Origin: Nonomuraea turcica
Lineage (GTDB): Bacteria > Actinomycetota > Actinomycetes > Streptosporangiales > Streptosporangiaceae
Reading direction: 5' to 3'
NCBI RefSeq assembly: GCF_030718205.1
Contig: NZ_JAUZQF010000025.1
Coordinates: 108,686 to 172,685, forward strand
DNA length: 64,000 nt
The first letter of the stretch is position 1; every line of letters starts with the position of its first letter. This document shows positions 15,206-23,847 of this stretch, one piece after another. The position numbers were made by a program, and so were the translations under genes. The notes under the pieces are model-generated. The model saw nothing but the letters and a program-made list of their open reading frames with translations, was not told where the DNA came from and did not search any database.

Positions 15206-17502
15206 GCCCTGCCTCCTGCCGTGGATGTGGGAACCACGTGCGCGGGCAGGGACGACTGACGGTGCCAACCGTTCTGGTCACGCGCCGCGCGGCCCGGCTC
15301 GTGCGCGGTGGCCGGGCGCAGTTCCATGACGGGCCGCTGCTCCATCGCCCGCTGGAGGTCGTAGGGATTGTGGATCCCGTTACGGCTTCGCTGCCGTTCG
15401 ACGGCGGCGCGGGACCGGAGCGCCGACACGATCACCAGGAGGATGACCCCCGCCCAGATCAGGTTCATGGGCTTGACGTAGCGCCTGGCCTTGACCCAGA
15501 ACGAGGAGGTGTCCCGCCACCGCTCCTCGTCGTTGTTGTGCTTGTTCACCTTGCCGTCGGCCCGCGCGACGCTGATCGCGCTGGTCCCCGCGCCGACGAC
15601 GGTGTTGCGGGTGATCTCGGTGTCGCCGGCGGCGCCGATCACCGTGATGCCATGGGCGTTGGGCTTCGGCAGTGTCGTGATCTGATTACCGACGATCCTG
15701 CCGTTGGAGCCACGCAGGTAAATTCCGGTCAGGGTCCCGGTGATCGTGTTGCCCGCCACATGCGCGCCAGTGGCCCCGTCGCGCAGCGCGATCGCCTGGC
15801 GGCGCTGGTTCGCCAGCCTGTTGCCGGAGATCTGCACCCCGCTGGCGCCCCCACGCACCACGATGCCCATGTCACCGCCGACGACCTCGCTGGTGTGCAC
15901 GGCCAGCCGGGTGCCGCCGAGCACCTCGATGCCGTACCTGCCGTTGTCGCGGGCCACGCTGTCGTTGACCGAGCTGTCGCCGTAGACGGCCAGCGACTCG
16001 CCGCTCGCGGACGGACCCTGAGCGAGCGCCCGGCCGTTGAGCGTGAAGCCGTTGCGCCCGTTCCGCTCCGCGACGCACCTGGTGATCCGCACCTTCTCGG
16101 TCGCCCTCGACAGGACGAATCCGTCGCCGCCGCTGCCGATCACCTTGGTCCCGTCGATCACCGCGTTCTTCGCGAACCGGTGCATGAACACGCCGTGCAC
16201 CAGGCTGCCGACGATCCGGTTGCCGATGATCCGCGTCTGGTTGGATCCGGAGACGAACAGCCCGTAGGCGGCGCCGGTGATGACACTGTTCTGGATCGAT
16301 CCAGACACCAGTTCGTCGGCGAGCACGTGAGTGGCGGTGCCGGGCCCGATCGGGCTGGTCTCAACGTCGCCGAAGTTGTTCCCGCCCCGGTCCGTCCCGA
16401 CGTCGGCGAGACGTTCCCGCTTGTCGCGGTGGCGCTGTTCCTTGGTCCGGTGGCGATAGACACTGGCCGGCCGCTCGGTGCCGGTGAGCGCGATGCCTCC
16501 CGTACGTCCGCTCCAGAATCCCAGGTGGGAGACGCGGGCGTACTCCATCTCGAAGTTGCCGCCGACTGCCCGGATGTAGGCACGGCCGTCGGTCGTGGTC
16601 AGGTCGGATTTCCGGGTCCGCACGTCCCAGCTGGTGATCTGCACCGGCTGCTTGGCCGTGCCCTTGATCTTGATGTCGCCGCCGAAGGCGATGATCGAGC
16701 TGAACGAGCCGGGCAGGCTGCCCATCCGCAGCGTCAGCGGACCCCGCAACTCCAGGGTGGCCCCGTCGGCCACGTAGACGTGGACACCGAGCAGGTAGGA
16801 GCCGTCCTTCAGCTTCCGCAGGTACCGGCCGTTCTCGACGGCCGCCAGGTCCTTGACCGTGTACGGCGCACTGGTGCTGCGCGCGGGCAGCACCAAAGTC
16901 CTGCCGTGGGCCGAGACGAAGACCTGGGGTCGCTTGCGCTGCGCGGCCGCCACGCCACCGGCCTGCATCAGGGCCGTGAGGGCGGCCCGGACCTGCACGA
17001 TCCGCTGGTCCTCGACGTCGACCAGCAGCGCCTGCGCCTCGGCGTCGACCGCCGACATCACGCCGGCCTTCAGGGTCTCGTCGTCCGCCATGACCGCGTC
17101 CTCCAGCGGAACCGGGTCGGCGTCCGGCACCTCGCTCGTCTCCGGATCCGGGCCGCCGGTCGGGGTGGGCCGGGCCTTCGGGGTCGCGCTCCTCTTCGGG
17201 GTCGCGCTGGGCTTCGGGGTCGCGCTGGGTTTCGCACTGGCCTTCGGCGTCGCCGTGGGCTTGCGCGTGGGAGTGGCCGTCGAGGTCGGTTCCTCCTTCG
17301 GAGACTCGCTCTCCGTCGGGGTCGGATCGTCCATAAAGGGGTTGCTCTCCGTCGGGCTCGGGTCGCCCCCGGATTCCGGCGCGGTCGTGGGGTCCACCAG
17401 AGACGCCGAGGCCGCCGACGGGGCGGTCACGGCCGCCAGAGCGGTCCCCGCCCCTAACGCCAGTGCCACGGCGGCCAGGAGCAGCCGGATGCCCTTCGTC
17501 AT
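15202..17502 (-). CDS. Membrane-anchored parallel beta-helix protein, paralogue 1
   Basis: 766 residues from ATG 17502 (MTKGIRLLLAA), preferred over the longer frame to 17544, which would lie inside the glycosyltransferase. Signal peptide residues 1-33, then a Pro/Ser/Thr linker with SATPK-type repeats (about 60-125), a LVLPARSTSAPYTVKDLAAV block, then beta-helix repeats from about residue 260 to 670 (AYGLFVSGSNQTRIIGNRIV, NAVIDGTKVIGSGGDGFVLS, GVQISGNRLANQRRQAIALR). C-terminal TM KPMNLIWAGVILLVIVSALR and tail with HNPYDLQRAMEQRP. The surface-exposed helix domain is therefore tethered at its C-terminus. It follows the glycosyltransferase by one base and overlaps the next gene by 4 bp. Likely a polymer-modifying or polymer-handling partner of the synthase. 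Confidence 0.87.
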   Translation of the reverse strand: MTKGIRLLLAAVALALGAGTALAAVTAPSAASASLVDPTTAPESGGDPSPTESNPFMDDPTPTESESPKEEPTSTATPTRKPTATPKASAKPSATPKPSATPKRSATPKARPTPTGGPDPETSEVPDADPVPLEDAVMADDETLKAGVMSAVDAEAQALLVDVEDQRIVQVRAALTALMQAGGVAAAQRKRPQVFVSAHGRTLVLPARSTSAPYTVKDLAAVENGRYLRKLKDGSYLLGVHVYVADGATLELRGPLTLRMGSLPGSFSSIIAFGGDIKIKGTAKQPVQITSWDVRTRKSDLTTTDGRAYIRAVGGNFEMEYARVSHLGFWSGRTGGIALTGTERPASVYRHRTKEQRHRDKRERLADVGTDRGGNNFGDVETSPIGPGTATHVLADELVSGSIQNSVITGAAYGLFVSGSNQTRIIGNRIVGSLVHGVFMHRFAKNAVIDGTKVIGSGGDGFVLSRATEKVRITRCVAERNGRNGFTLNGRALAQGPSASGESLAVYGDSSVNDSVARDNGRYGIEVLGGTRLAVHTSEVVGGDMGIVVRGGASGVQISGNRLANQRRQAIALRDGATGAHVAGNTITGTLTGIYLRGSNGRIVGNQITTLPKPNAHGITVIGAAGDTEITRNTVVGAGTSAISVARADGKVNKHNNDEERWRDTSSFWVKARRYVKPMNLIWAGVILLVIVSALRSRAAVERQRSRNGIHNPYDLQRAMEQRPVMELRPATAHEPGRAARDQNGWHRQSSLPAHVVPTSTAGGRA

Positions 17503-17503
17503 G

Positions 17504-18763
17504 TCAGCCCACGCCTTTGAGGGTGGCGGCGGTCTGGCCCGCACCGCCCATCTGGTCGGCGGAGCGGGTCAGCCAGCCCTGTTTGTTCATCGTCACGAAC
17601 GCCCACAGCTTGATCGGCAGCGCGATCATGATGACCACCAGGGTGAGCAGCGGCAGCAGGAGTATCTCGCCCGGGTGGCGGCGCAGGTGCGACCAGCCGC
17701 GGACGCCCCTGCCGAGGAGCACCCAGCCGACGGCCAGCCCGATGCCCTGCGGGGTGAGCTCCAGTCTGCTGAAGAACAGGTAGGCGAGCGTGATCCCCAT
17801 GGTCACCGGGGTGAGCAGGATCTGCAGCACGGTCACCTTCGTGACCAGAGGGGTCTTCCACAGCCATCCCTTCCACAGCGCGGTCAGGTAGCAGCGGTAG
17901 GAGTTGCGGCTCCACCGGACGCGTTGCTTGACGAAGGCGCGGAAGGAGTCAGGGAACATCGAGATGGCACGGGCCGTGGACTGGTGCACGGTCTTGTACC
18001 CCGAGGCGAGAACGAGCCAGGTCAGCCGGCCGTCGTCCCCGGCGACACACCGGCGGCCGAGGAAGAACTCGTTTTCCAGATGGTGGACGACCGGCAGGAT
18101 GGCAGAGCGCCGATAGGCGGAGGTCCGGCCGGACAGGCAGGCCACTCCGCCCCTGCTGCCCATCGCCGGCACGTAGTCGTAGTAGCGGAGGTTGACCAGC
18201 CAGTCCGCGATCCGCCGCCAGACGCTGGTGGTGCGCTGGTACACGTTCTGCTGGGTGCCGACCCCGCCCACCATCGGGTCCTCGAAGGGCATCTGCACGG
18301 CCTCCAGCAGACCGGGCTGCCACCATGTGTCGGAGTCGGCGAAGACCACCAGCTCACCGCTGGCGGCCCGGATGCCCACTCCCAAGGCGGAGCGCTTACC
18401 CGCGTGCTCGTACACCAGGACGCGCAACCGGCTGTCGGTCACCTCGCGAAGCCTGGCGTGGCATTCGGTGTCACCGATGTCCACGACGATGATCACTTCG
18501 TACGGATCCTGGGACAGCCAGCTGGCCAGGCAGCGCACCAGGATCTCGGGATCCTCCCGGTAGGACGGAACGACCACGGACACACTGGCCCGAAAGCCGT
18601 TCACCACCGGCTTGGCCAGCCTGGACAACACGACCCGATAGAGCCACAGTCCCCAGACGAGCAGTCCGGCCAAGCCCAGGGGGATCAGATCTCGCCATGA
18701 GCCGTTGGCGGTGGAGCGAACGGCCCATTCGTAGACGGCGTCGAACCAGTTGGAATCAGACAC
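17504..18763 (-). CDS. Processive family-2 glycosyltransferase (hyaluronan/alginate synthase-like)
   Basis: 419 residues, GTG start with GGAGG six bases upstream. One N-terminal TM (about 26-47), a GT-A domain with the VVDIGD acidic pair (94-99), DSD (143-145), the base GDD (242-244) and the QRVRW motif (280-284) diagnostic of processive beta-synthases, then about three C-terminal TM segments (about 300-330, 340-358, 375-400). This is the hyaluronan/cellulose/Alg8 type that polymerises nucleotide sugars and extrudes the chain through its own membrane channel. No PilZ domain is present. It is the first gene of the operon that also encodes a nucleotide-sugar dehydrogenase and three beta-helix proteins, which argues for a polymer containing uronic acid. 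Confidence 0.9.
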   Translation of the reverse strand: MSDSNWFDAVYEWAVRSTANGSWRDLIPLGLAGLLVWGLWLYRVVLSRLAKPVVNGFRASVSVVVPSYREDPEILVRCLASWLSQDPYEVIIVVDIGDTECHARLREVTDSRLRVLVYEHAGKRSALGVGIRAASGELVVFADSDTWWQPGLLEAVQMPFEDPMVGGVGTQQNVYQRTTSVWRRIADWLVNLRYYDYVPAMGSRGGVACLSGRTSAYRRSAILPVVHHLENEFFLGRRCVAGDDGRLTWLVLASGYKTVHQSTARAISMFPDSFRAFVKQRVRWSRNSYRCYLTALWKGWLWKTPLVTKVTVLQILLTPVTMGITLAYLFFSRLELTPQGIGLAVGWVLLGRGVRGWSHLRRHPGEILLLPLLTLVVIMIALPIKLWAFVTMNKQGWLTRSADQMGGAGQTAATLKGVG

Positions 18764-18857
18764 GGGGAGCCTCCTGGGCGCGCCTGTGTCTGACCCTTAG
18801 TGATCATCTCTCACAGGCGGTAATGCGGTTTCTGCAGGGACATCTGATCGGACCGTT

Positions 18858-18875
18858 CCAATCGTTACGATTTGG
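18858..18875. promoter_or_regulatory. Palindrome upstream of the exopolysaccharide operon
   Basis: CCAATCGTTACGATTTGG contains a perfect AATCGT-T-ACGATT inverted repeat about 95 bp upstream of the glycosyltransferase start. A second inverted repeat, GTCAC-GTGGG-GTGAC, lies at 18884-18898. Either could be an operator for the polysaccharide operon. No regulator gene is adjacent. Confidence 0.4.
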
Positions 18876-18954
18876 GCGAAACTGTCACGTGGGGTGACTG
18901 GGGCAGTTGAGGCGACGCCGGACTGGGGCAGTCCCGGGCGGGCGTGATACGCTC

Positions 18955-18970
18955 CCAAGCGAGCGCTTGG
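18955..18970. promoter_or_regulatory. Regulon operator copy a (CCAAGC-N4-GCTTGG)
   Basis: CCAAGC-GAGC-GCTTGG is a perfect 6-bp-arm palindrome, 23 bp before the luciferase-family start. It is the best copy of a motif that recurs at 27781, 30413, 32373 and 42574, always at the head of a catabolic transcription unit. The symmetry and length fit a TetR-family repressor. Confidence 0.7.
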
Positions 18971-18993
18971 TTTACCGTCAAAGGGGCCGCCGC

Positions 18994-20052
18994 ATGAAGT
19001 TCTCGACCTTCCACCTCTTCCACCGTTTCGACGGGCAGAGCTTCAAGGACGTCTACGACTACCACCTGGAGCTCGTCGAGCTGGCCGAGGAGCTGGGGTT
19101 CGACGGGGTACGGCTGGCCGAGCACCACTTCCGCGACTACGGCGTCGTCCCCAACCTGTTCACCATGCTTGCCCACGCCGCCGCCCGGACCTCGCGCATC
19201 AGGCTGGGCACCGGCATCGTGGTGTTGCCGCTGCACAATCCGATCCATGTCGCCGAGGAAGCGGCGCAGGTGGATGTGTTGTCCGGCGGGCGGCTGGATC
19301 TGGGGATCGGGCGGGGGTATCAGAGTTTCGAGTTCGAGGGGTTCGGGATCGATCTGGCGGAGGCGCGGGATCGGTTCAACGAGGCGCTGGAGGTCATCGT
19401 CGGGCTCTGGACGCAGGAGGCGTACCAGCACGAAGGGAAGTTCTACAAGACCGGCGCCGAGGTTTCGCTCGTCCCGCGGCCCTTGCAGACCCCGCACCCG
19501 CCGCTGCACGTGGCGGCCGTCTCCCCCGAGACCGTGACCATGTACGCCGAGCGCGGCCTGCCCATCCTCGCCGACCCCGCGGCCACCTTCCGGAAGGTCG
19601 TCAAGGCGGCCGAGACCTGGCGGGAGACGGCGGCGCAGGCGGGGCATCCGGACGGGAGCGACCTGGTGGTGGCGCGCAGCGTCTACGTCGCCCCGACCCT
19701 GGAGCAGGCTCGCGAGGACCAGGCGCGGTTCGAGGCGTCGTTCGACCGGTCGCGCATCTTCAACGAGAAGAGCGCGCCCATCGATCCCAAGACCGGCCGG
19801 GCCGCCCAGGGCTTCGAGTACTACCAGGACCGCTACCTCAAGGGCGGCACGGTGTCGGCCGACTTCCGGTGGGAGCAGCTGGAGGTCATCGGGGACCCGG
19901 ACCGCGTCGTCGAGCAGATCTCGCTGCTCAAGGACGCCGGCTTCACCAACCTCCTGTGCGACTTCGGCAGCACCAGGCCGATGCCGCTGGAGGAGATGAA
20001 GCGGGTCATGCGCTTCTTCGCGACCGAAGTCATGCCGGCCTTTGGAGACTGA
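18994..20052 (+). CDS. LLM class flavin-dependent oxidoreductase (luciferase-like)
   Basis: 352 residues from ATG 18994 (AAAGGGG upstream); the longer frame from 18907 would run through the palindrome. Bacterial luciferase-like TIM barrel: MKFSTFHLFHRFDG, LAEELGFDGVRLAEHHF, SRIRLGTGIVVLPLHNPIHV, VDVLSGGRLDLGIGRG, then RPLQTPHPPLHVAA. Uses FMNH2 or F420; the LuxA-like N-terminus suggests a flavin monooxygenase, but the cofactor is not certain. It forms a two-gene unit with the following acyl-CoA ligase homologue (2 bp between stop and start) behind the shared operator. Probably oxidises an intermediate in the CoA-thioester pathway of this region. Confidence 0.87.
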   Translation: MKFSTFHLFHRFDGQSFKDVYDYHLELVELAEELGFDGVRLAEHHFRDYGVVPNLFTMLAHAAARTSRIRLGTGIVVLPLHNPIHVAEEAAQVDVLSGGRLDLGIGRGYQSFEFEGFGIDLAEARDRFNEALEVIVGLWTQEAYQHEGKFYKTGAEVSLVPRPLQTPHPPLHVAAVSPETVTMYAERGLPILADPAATFRKVVKAAETWRETAAQAGHPDGSDLVVARSVYVAPTLEQAREDQARFEASFDRSRIFNEKSAPIDPKTGRAAQGFEYYQDRYLKGGTVSADFRWEQLEVIGDPDRVVEQISLLKDAGFTNLLCDFGSTRPMPLEEMKRVMRFFATEVMPAFGD

Positions 20053-20054
20053 AG

Positions 20055-21623
20055 ATGATCCACAGCCTGTCCCTCTCAGACGTCCTCGCCGAGCACGCCC
20101 GCAGCCGTCCCGAGGTGAGCGCGGTGGTGGACGGGGACGTTCGGCTCACGTACCCGGAGCTGGACGCCCGGGTGACCCGGCTGGCCTCCGCCCTCGCCAA
20201 CCAGGGGGTCTCCGCGGGCGATCGGGTTGTGTGGCTCGGGCAGAACGCGCACGCGGTGCTGGAGTTGCTGCTGGCCTGTTCCCGGCTGGGCACGATCTTC
20301 TGCCTGGCCAACTGGCGGCAGTCGGAGGACGAGCTGCGGTTCATCCTCACCGACCTGACCCCGGCCGCGGTCATCTGGGAGCCGTCGGACGCCACGACTT
20401 CCCTGCACGCTCAGAGCACCGCCGCGCCGGCGTCGTCCGAAGGGAGCGGTGAGGGCCTGGCTCCCTCGGGCGCCGGTGCGGCGGAGGGCGGCACGACGAT
20501 GTGGGTGCGGGCGGGTGACGACTACGAGGAACTGGTGGCGAGCGGGTCCATCAGGGAGTTCCCGCAGGTCTCCGACACGGAGCCGGTGCTCGCCCTCTAC
20601 ACCGCCGCCTTCGCGGGGCGCCCCAACGCGGCCCTGCTCAGCAGCGCCGCGCTGGTCGCCCACAGCACGTCGCTCCTCGTCGTCCGCCAGATGGAGCCGG
20701 GCTTCACCTTCCTCAACAACGGGCCGCTCTTCCACGTCGGCACGATGATGTTCTGCCTGGCCACCCTCCAGATCGGCGGCACGAACGTCTTCATGCCCGC
20801 CTTCGACGCCGAAGAGGTCTGCCGGCTGATCGACGCCGAGCGGGTGACGCAGGCGTTCCTGTTCGGGCCGATGATCGACGCACTGGTGAAGGCGAACGCG
20901 GGCGGCAAGTACGACCTGTCGTCGCTCAGGTTCGTGTCCCATTCGGCCGAGTGGGACGAGATGATCACGGTGGACGACTCGCCGTGGTGCCGGTCCACGA
21001 TGGGCGGGTACGGGCAGACCGAGGTGGGCGGCATGCTCACCTTCCTCGGGCTGGCGGAGGGCGGAGCGGGGTTCGCGGGACGGCCGTCGCCGCTGGTCCA
21101 GGTACGCATCCTGGGCCCGGACGGCAGCGAAATGCCGCCCGGCGAGGTGGGCGAGATCTGCGCGCGCGGCAAGTCCCTCTTTTCCGGATATTTCGCCCGG
21201 CCCGACTTAAATGCGGCCAAATCACGGAGCGGCTGGCATCACACCGGCGACCTCGGCCGCCGCGAGCCCGACGGCACGATCACGTTCATCGGCCCCAAGC
21301 TTCGCATGATCAAGTCCGGGGCGGAGAACATCTACCCGGCCGAGGTGGAACGCGCGCTCAAGTCCCACTCCGCCGTCGCCGACGCCGCGGTGATCGGTGT
21401 GCCGGACCCGACCTGGCACCAGGCGGTCAAGGCCGTGGTGGCGCTCAAGGCTGACGGCGTCGCGACCGCCGACGAGCTGATCGAGCACGTCACGAAGCAG
21501 GTGGCGTCGTACAAGAAGCCACGGGAGGTGGCGTTCGTGGACTCGATTCCCAAGCGCGGGTTCACCCCGGACTACGACGCTCTGGACGCCGACCATGGTG
21601 GAGGGAATTACCCCGGCATGTAG
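20055..21623 (+). CDS. AMP-binding acyl-CoA ligase homologue with degenerate ATP motifs
   Basis: 522 residues from ATG 20055, two bases after the previous stop. The ANL fold is complete: LTYPELDARVTRLASAL, the FNNGPLFHVG-like region NNGPLFHVGTMMF, A5-like GGYGQTEVGG, SGWHHTGDLGRREPDG, and IKSGAENIYPAEVERAL. However, the A3 P-loop, normally YTSGTTGxPKG, reads YTAAFAGRPNAAL (residues 182-194), and the C-terminal A10 Lys region reads PKRGFTPDYDALDADHGG with no GK. A low-complexity insert occupies residues about 111-150. It may be an acyl-CoA ligase that works without the standard phosphate loop, or a non-catalytic homologue. Cotranscribed with the luciferase-family gene. Confidence 0.8.
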   Translation: MIHSLSLSDVLAEHARSRPEVSAVVDGDVRLTYPELDARVTRLASALANQGVSAGDRVVWLGQNAHAVLELLLACSRLGTIFCLANWRQSEDELRFILTDLTPAAVIWEPSDATTSLHAQSTAAPASSEGSGEGLAPSGAGAAEGGTTMWVRAGDDYEELVASGSIREFPQVSDTEPVLALYTAAFAGRPNAALLSSAALVAHSTSLLVVRQMEPGFTFLNNGPLFHVGTMMFCLATLQIGGTNVFMPAFDAEEVCRLIDAERVTQAFLFGPMIDALVKANAGGKYDLSSLRFVSHSAEWDEMITVDDSPWCRSTMGGYGQTEVGGMLTFLGLAEGGAGFAGRPSPLVQVRILGPDGSEMPPGEVGEICARGKSLFSGYFARPDLNAAKSRSGWHHTGDLGRREPDGTITFIGPKLRMIKSGAENIYPAEVERALKSHSAVADAAVIGVPDPTWHQAVKAVVALKADGVATADELIEHVTKQVASYKKPREVAFVDSIPKRGFTPDYDALDADHGGGNYPGM

Positions 21624-21863
21624 GAAGAAGGCGCCGCGCAGTGTGATGCGTCCTGATCATGCGCAGGAGAGGAGCCTCTGAGAGCCTCGACCTGGCGTGG
21701 TTCGGCCGACTACGGTCAGCGTCAGACACGGGTCTGCGAGTACGGCGACCCCTTCGGCCCATGCCGGCGCCGAAGAACCGGGCCGGGGCGGGGGGGGCGG
21801 CGTGCCACGCTGGGGCAAGGTCACGATCGCCGCGGTTCTGCCGCTCATGGCAGGAGTGGTGGC

Positions 21864-23778
21864 GTGATGGTTGCCGAGCCCGGATCGCTGCGTGAAAGCG
21901 GCTCGCCGCCGGCTTCCGGAGCGTCGGCTTCCCGGGTGATCGGCGAGCTGTCGCACGCGCGGCCGGTGCCGGCGGTGATCGGGGACGTCCCGCGCGAGCC
22001 GAAGGCGTTCCAGCCGCGGCCGCCCCTGCGTGAGCGCGTAGAGAGCCTGATGGCGGCAGAGGGCGGCACGGCGGTGTGCGCGCTGGCAGGGGCGCGAGGG
22101 GTGGGCAAGACACAGCTGGCCGCCCACTATGCCAGGCGGTGCCTGGATCAGGGCGTGCAGGTGGCCTGGCTGCACGCCGAGACCAGCGAGCAGCTCTCGC
22201 GCTCGCTCGACGTGCTGGCGACGGAACTAGGGCTGCGCATCGAGACCGACGACTCCACGGCCCTGGCGCGCAAGGTCCAGAGATGGCTTCAGGACAGGCG
22301 TGAGCCTTACCTGGTCGTGTTCGACAACGCGACCGACGTCGACGCGCTGGCCAGGCTGCTGCCCGTGCACGGGCGGGCACGGGTGCTGATCACGACGAAC
22401 GACTGGGCGTTCGAGCGGGTGGCGACGCTGGTGGAGGTGGAGCGCTTCAGCGACGAGGAGGCTCTGGCCTACCTCGCCGAGCGGGTGGGCCAGAATGCGG
22501 CAGCCGGACTGGTGGCCGAGGAACGGATCACCTGCCGCTGGCTCTGTCGATCGCCTCCGCCGTGCTCGTGGGGCCGCCCCGCGTGTCGTACGAGGAGTAT
22601 CTGGAACGGCTGCGGGCGACGCCGATCAACGTGTTACTGGCCCGACCGCGCGGCGAGCCGTACCCGCTGGGGGTGGCGCAGGCCATCCTGCTGTCGGTCT
22701 CGCAGTGCGGGCCACGGGCGGCGCGGCTGCTCGGCGAGTTGTCGGTGCTGTCGTCCTCGGGAGCGCGGCTGGATCTGCTCACGACGAAGCTCGATGATGC
22801 TCTGGCCGAGCTGGCGACCCGGTCGCTGGTGTCATTTGATCGCGACGGTTCGACGGCGCTGGTGCACCGCCTGGTACGCCGAGCGGTGCGCGACTCCTTC
22901 GAGCGCGAGGGCACGCTCGGGTCTCTGATCGCGGATGTCGCCCGGCGCCTGCACGCTCTCGTCGAGGACATCGCCGACGAGGACACCTGGCGCGAGCTGC
23001 CGACCGTCCTCGCGGTCGCGGAGCACGCCGCCGCGCTGTGGCTATGCCTGGAGCAGCTGCCCGACGGGGACGACGGGGCAGGAGAGATCATCCTGGCCGT
23101 CCGCCACGGCGTGGCTTCGCACCTGATCAATCTGAACGACGGCGCCAGGGCAGAGCCCATCGCAGAGGCCGTGGTCGAGGGACGGCGGCGGCTGCTGGGT
23201 GACGACCATCCCGACACGCTGGCAGCGGTGCATATGCTCGCCCACGCGATCGAGTACACCGACCGCCCTCTCGAAGCGGCCGCCCTCTATAGCCGGGTGG
23301 CGGCCGAGCGGGCCCGCGTCCTGGGCGACGAGCATGGCGACATACTGCGGTCGCGAGCGGCGGCGGGCATGGCGTACGCCCTTGCGGAGGCGGATCGCCC
23401 TGGCGAGGCGGTGGAGCTGTTCGACGGCCTGGTGAGTGACTACGAGCGGAATGCGGCCTGGTGCATCCCGAGACCCTGGTCGTCCGCGGCCGGCTGGCGT
23501 GGGCGCAGGTGGCCGCCGGGCACGCCGCTGCGGCCGCGGAGCTGTACGAGCGTGTCCTGGCGGATCAACGGCAGGTGCTGGGAGTCGACCATCCTGACAC
23601 GTTGATCACATGGCTCGGACTGGCCCGCGCCCAGGAGGCGGCGGGACAGGAAGCCGCGGCGCTGGCCGGGTTCGAGGAGGTGGCGGCGCGTTTCGAGGCC
23701 GTGCTGGGCCCGGAGCAGGGCTTGACGAGGGCCGCGGCCGACGACGCGGCCCGTCTCCGCCGCATGGCACGCCAATAG
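21864..23778 (+). pseudogene. NB-ARC/TPR (AfsR- or FxsT-like) protein gene with two frameshifts
   Basis: The gene starts at GTG 21864 (AGGAG upstream) with P-loop GARGVGKTQLA, Walker B LVVFDNA and ITTND as in STAND/NB-ARC ATPases. Near 22524 the frame shifts (AEER- changes to -DHLPLALSIASAVL in the next frame, consistent with one lost base). The helical middle then reads on to about 23455, where it shifts again into VHPETLVVRGRLAW and TPR repeats (AAAAELYERVLADQRQVLG) ending at 23778. Intact length would be about 635 residues. All three pieces are collinear and on the same strand, so this is one gene with two small indels. Such proteins act as signal-transducing ATPases; no partner genes are seen. 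Confidence 0.8.
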
Positions 23779-23847
23779 ACGCGGCGCCTCTCCGCCGCGT
23801 GGCACCCCGGTCACGGCACGCGCTCATATCCGACAGTTGTGCCGGGG

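Noticed and set aside
15193..17457. 754-codon plus-strand open frame
   Set aside because: Shadow of beta-helix paralogue 1 in high-GC DNA; low-complexity Arg/Gly-rich end, no ribosome site.
21802..21867. 21-codon GTG frame (VPRWGKVTIAAVLPLMAGVVA region) overlapping the NB-ARC start
   Set aside because: Hydrophobic and overlaps as TGATG, but the upstream G-run is not a convincing ribosome site and the downstream gene is broken.
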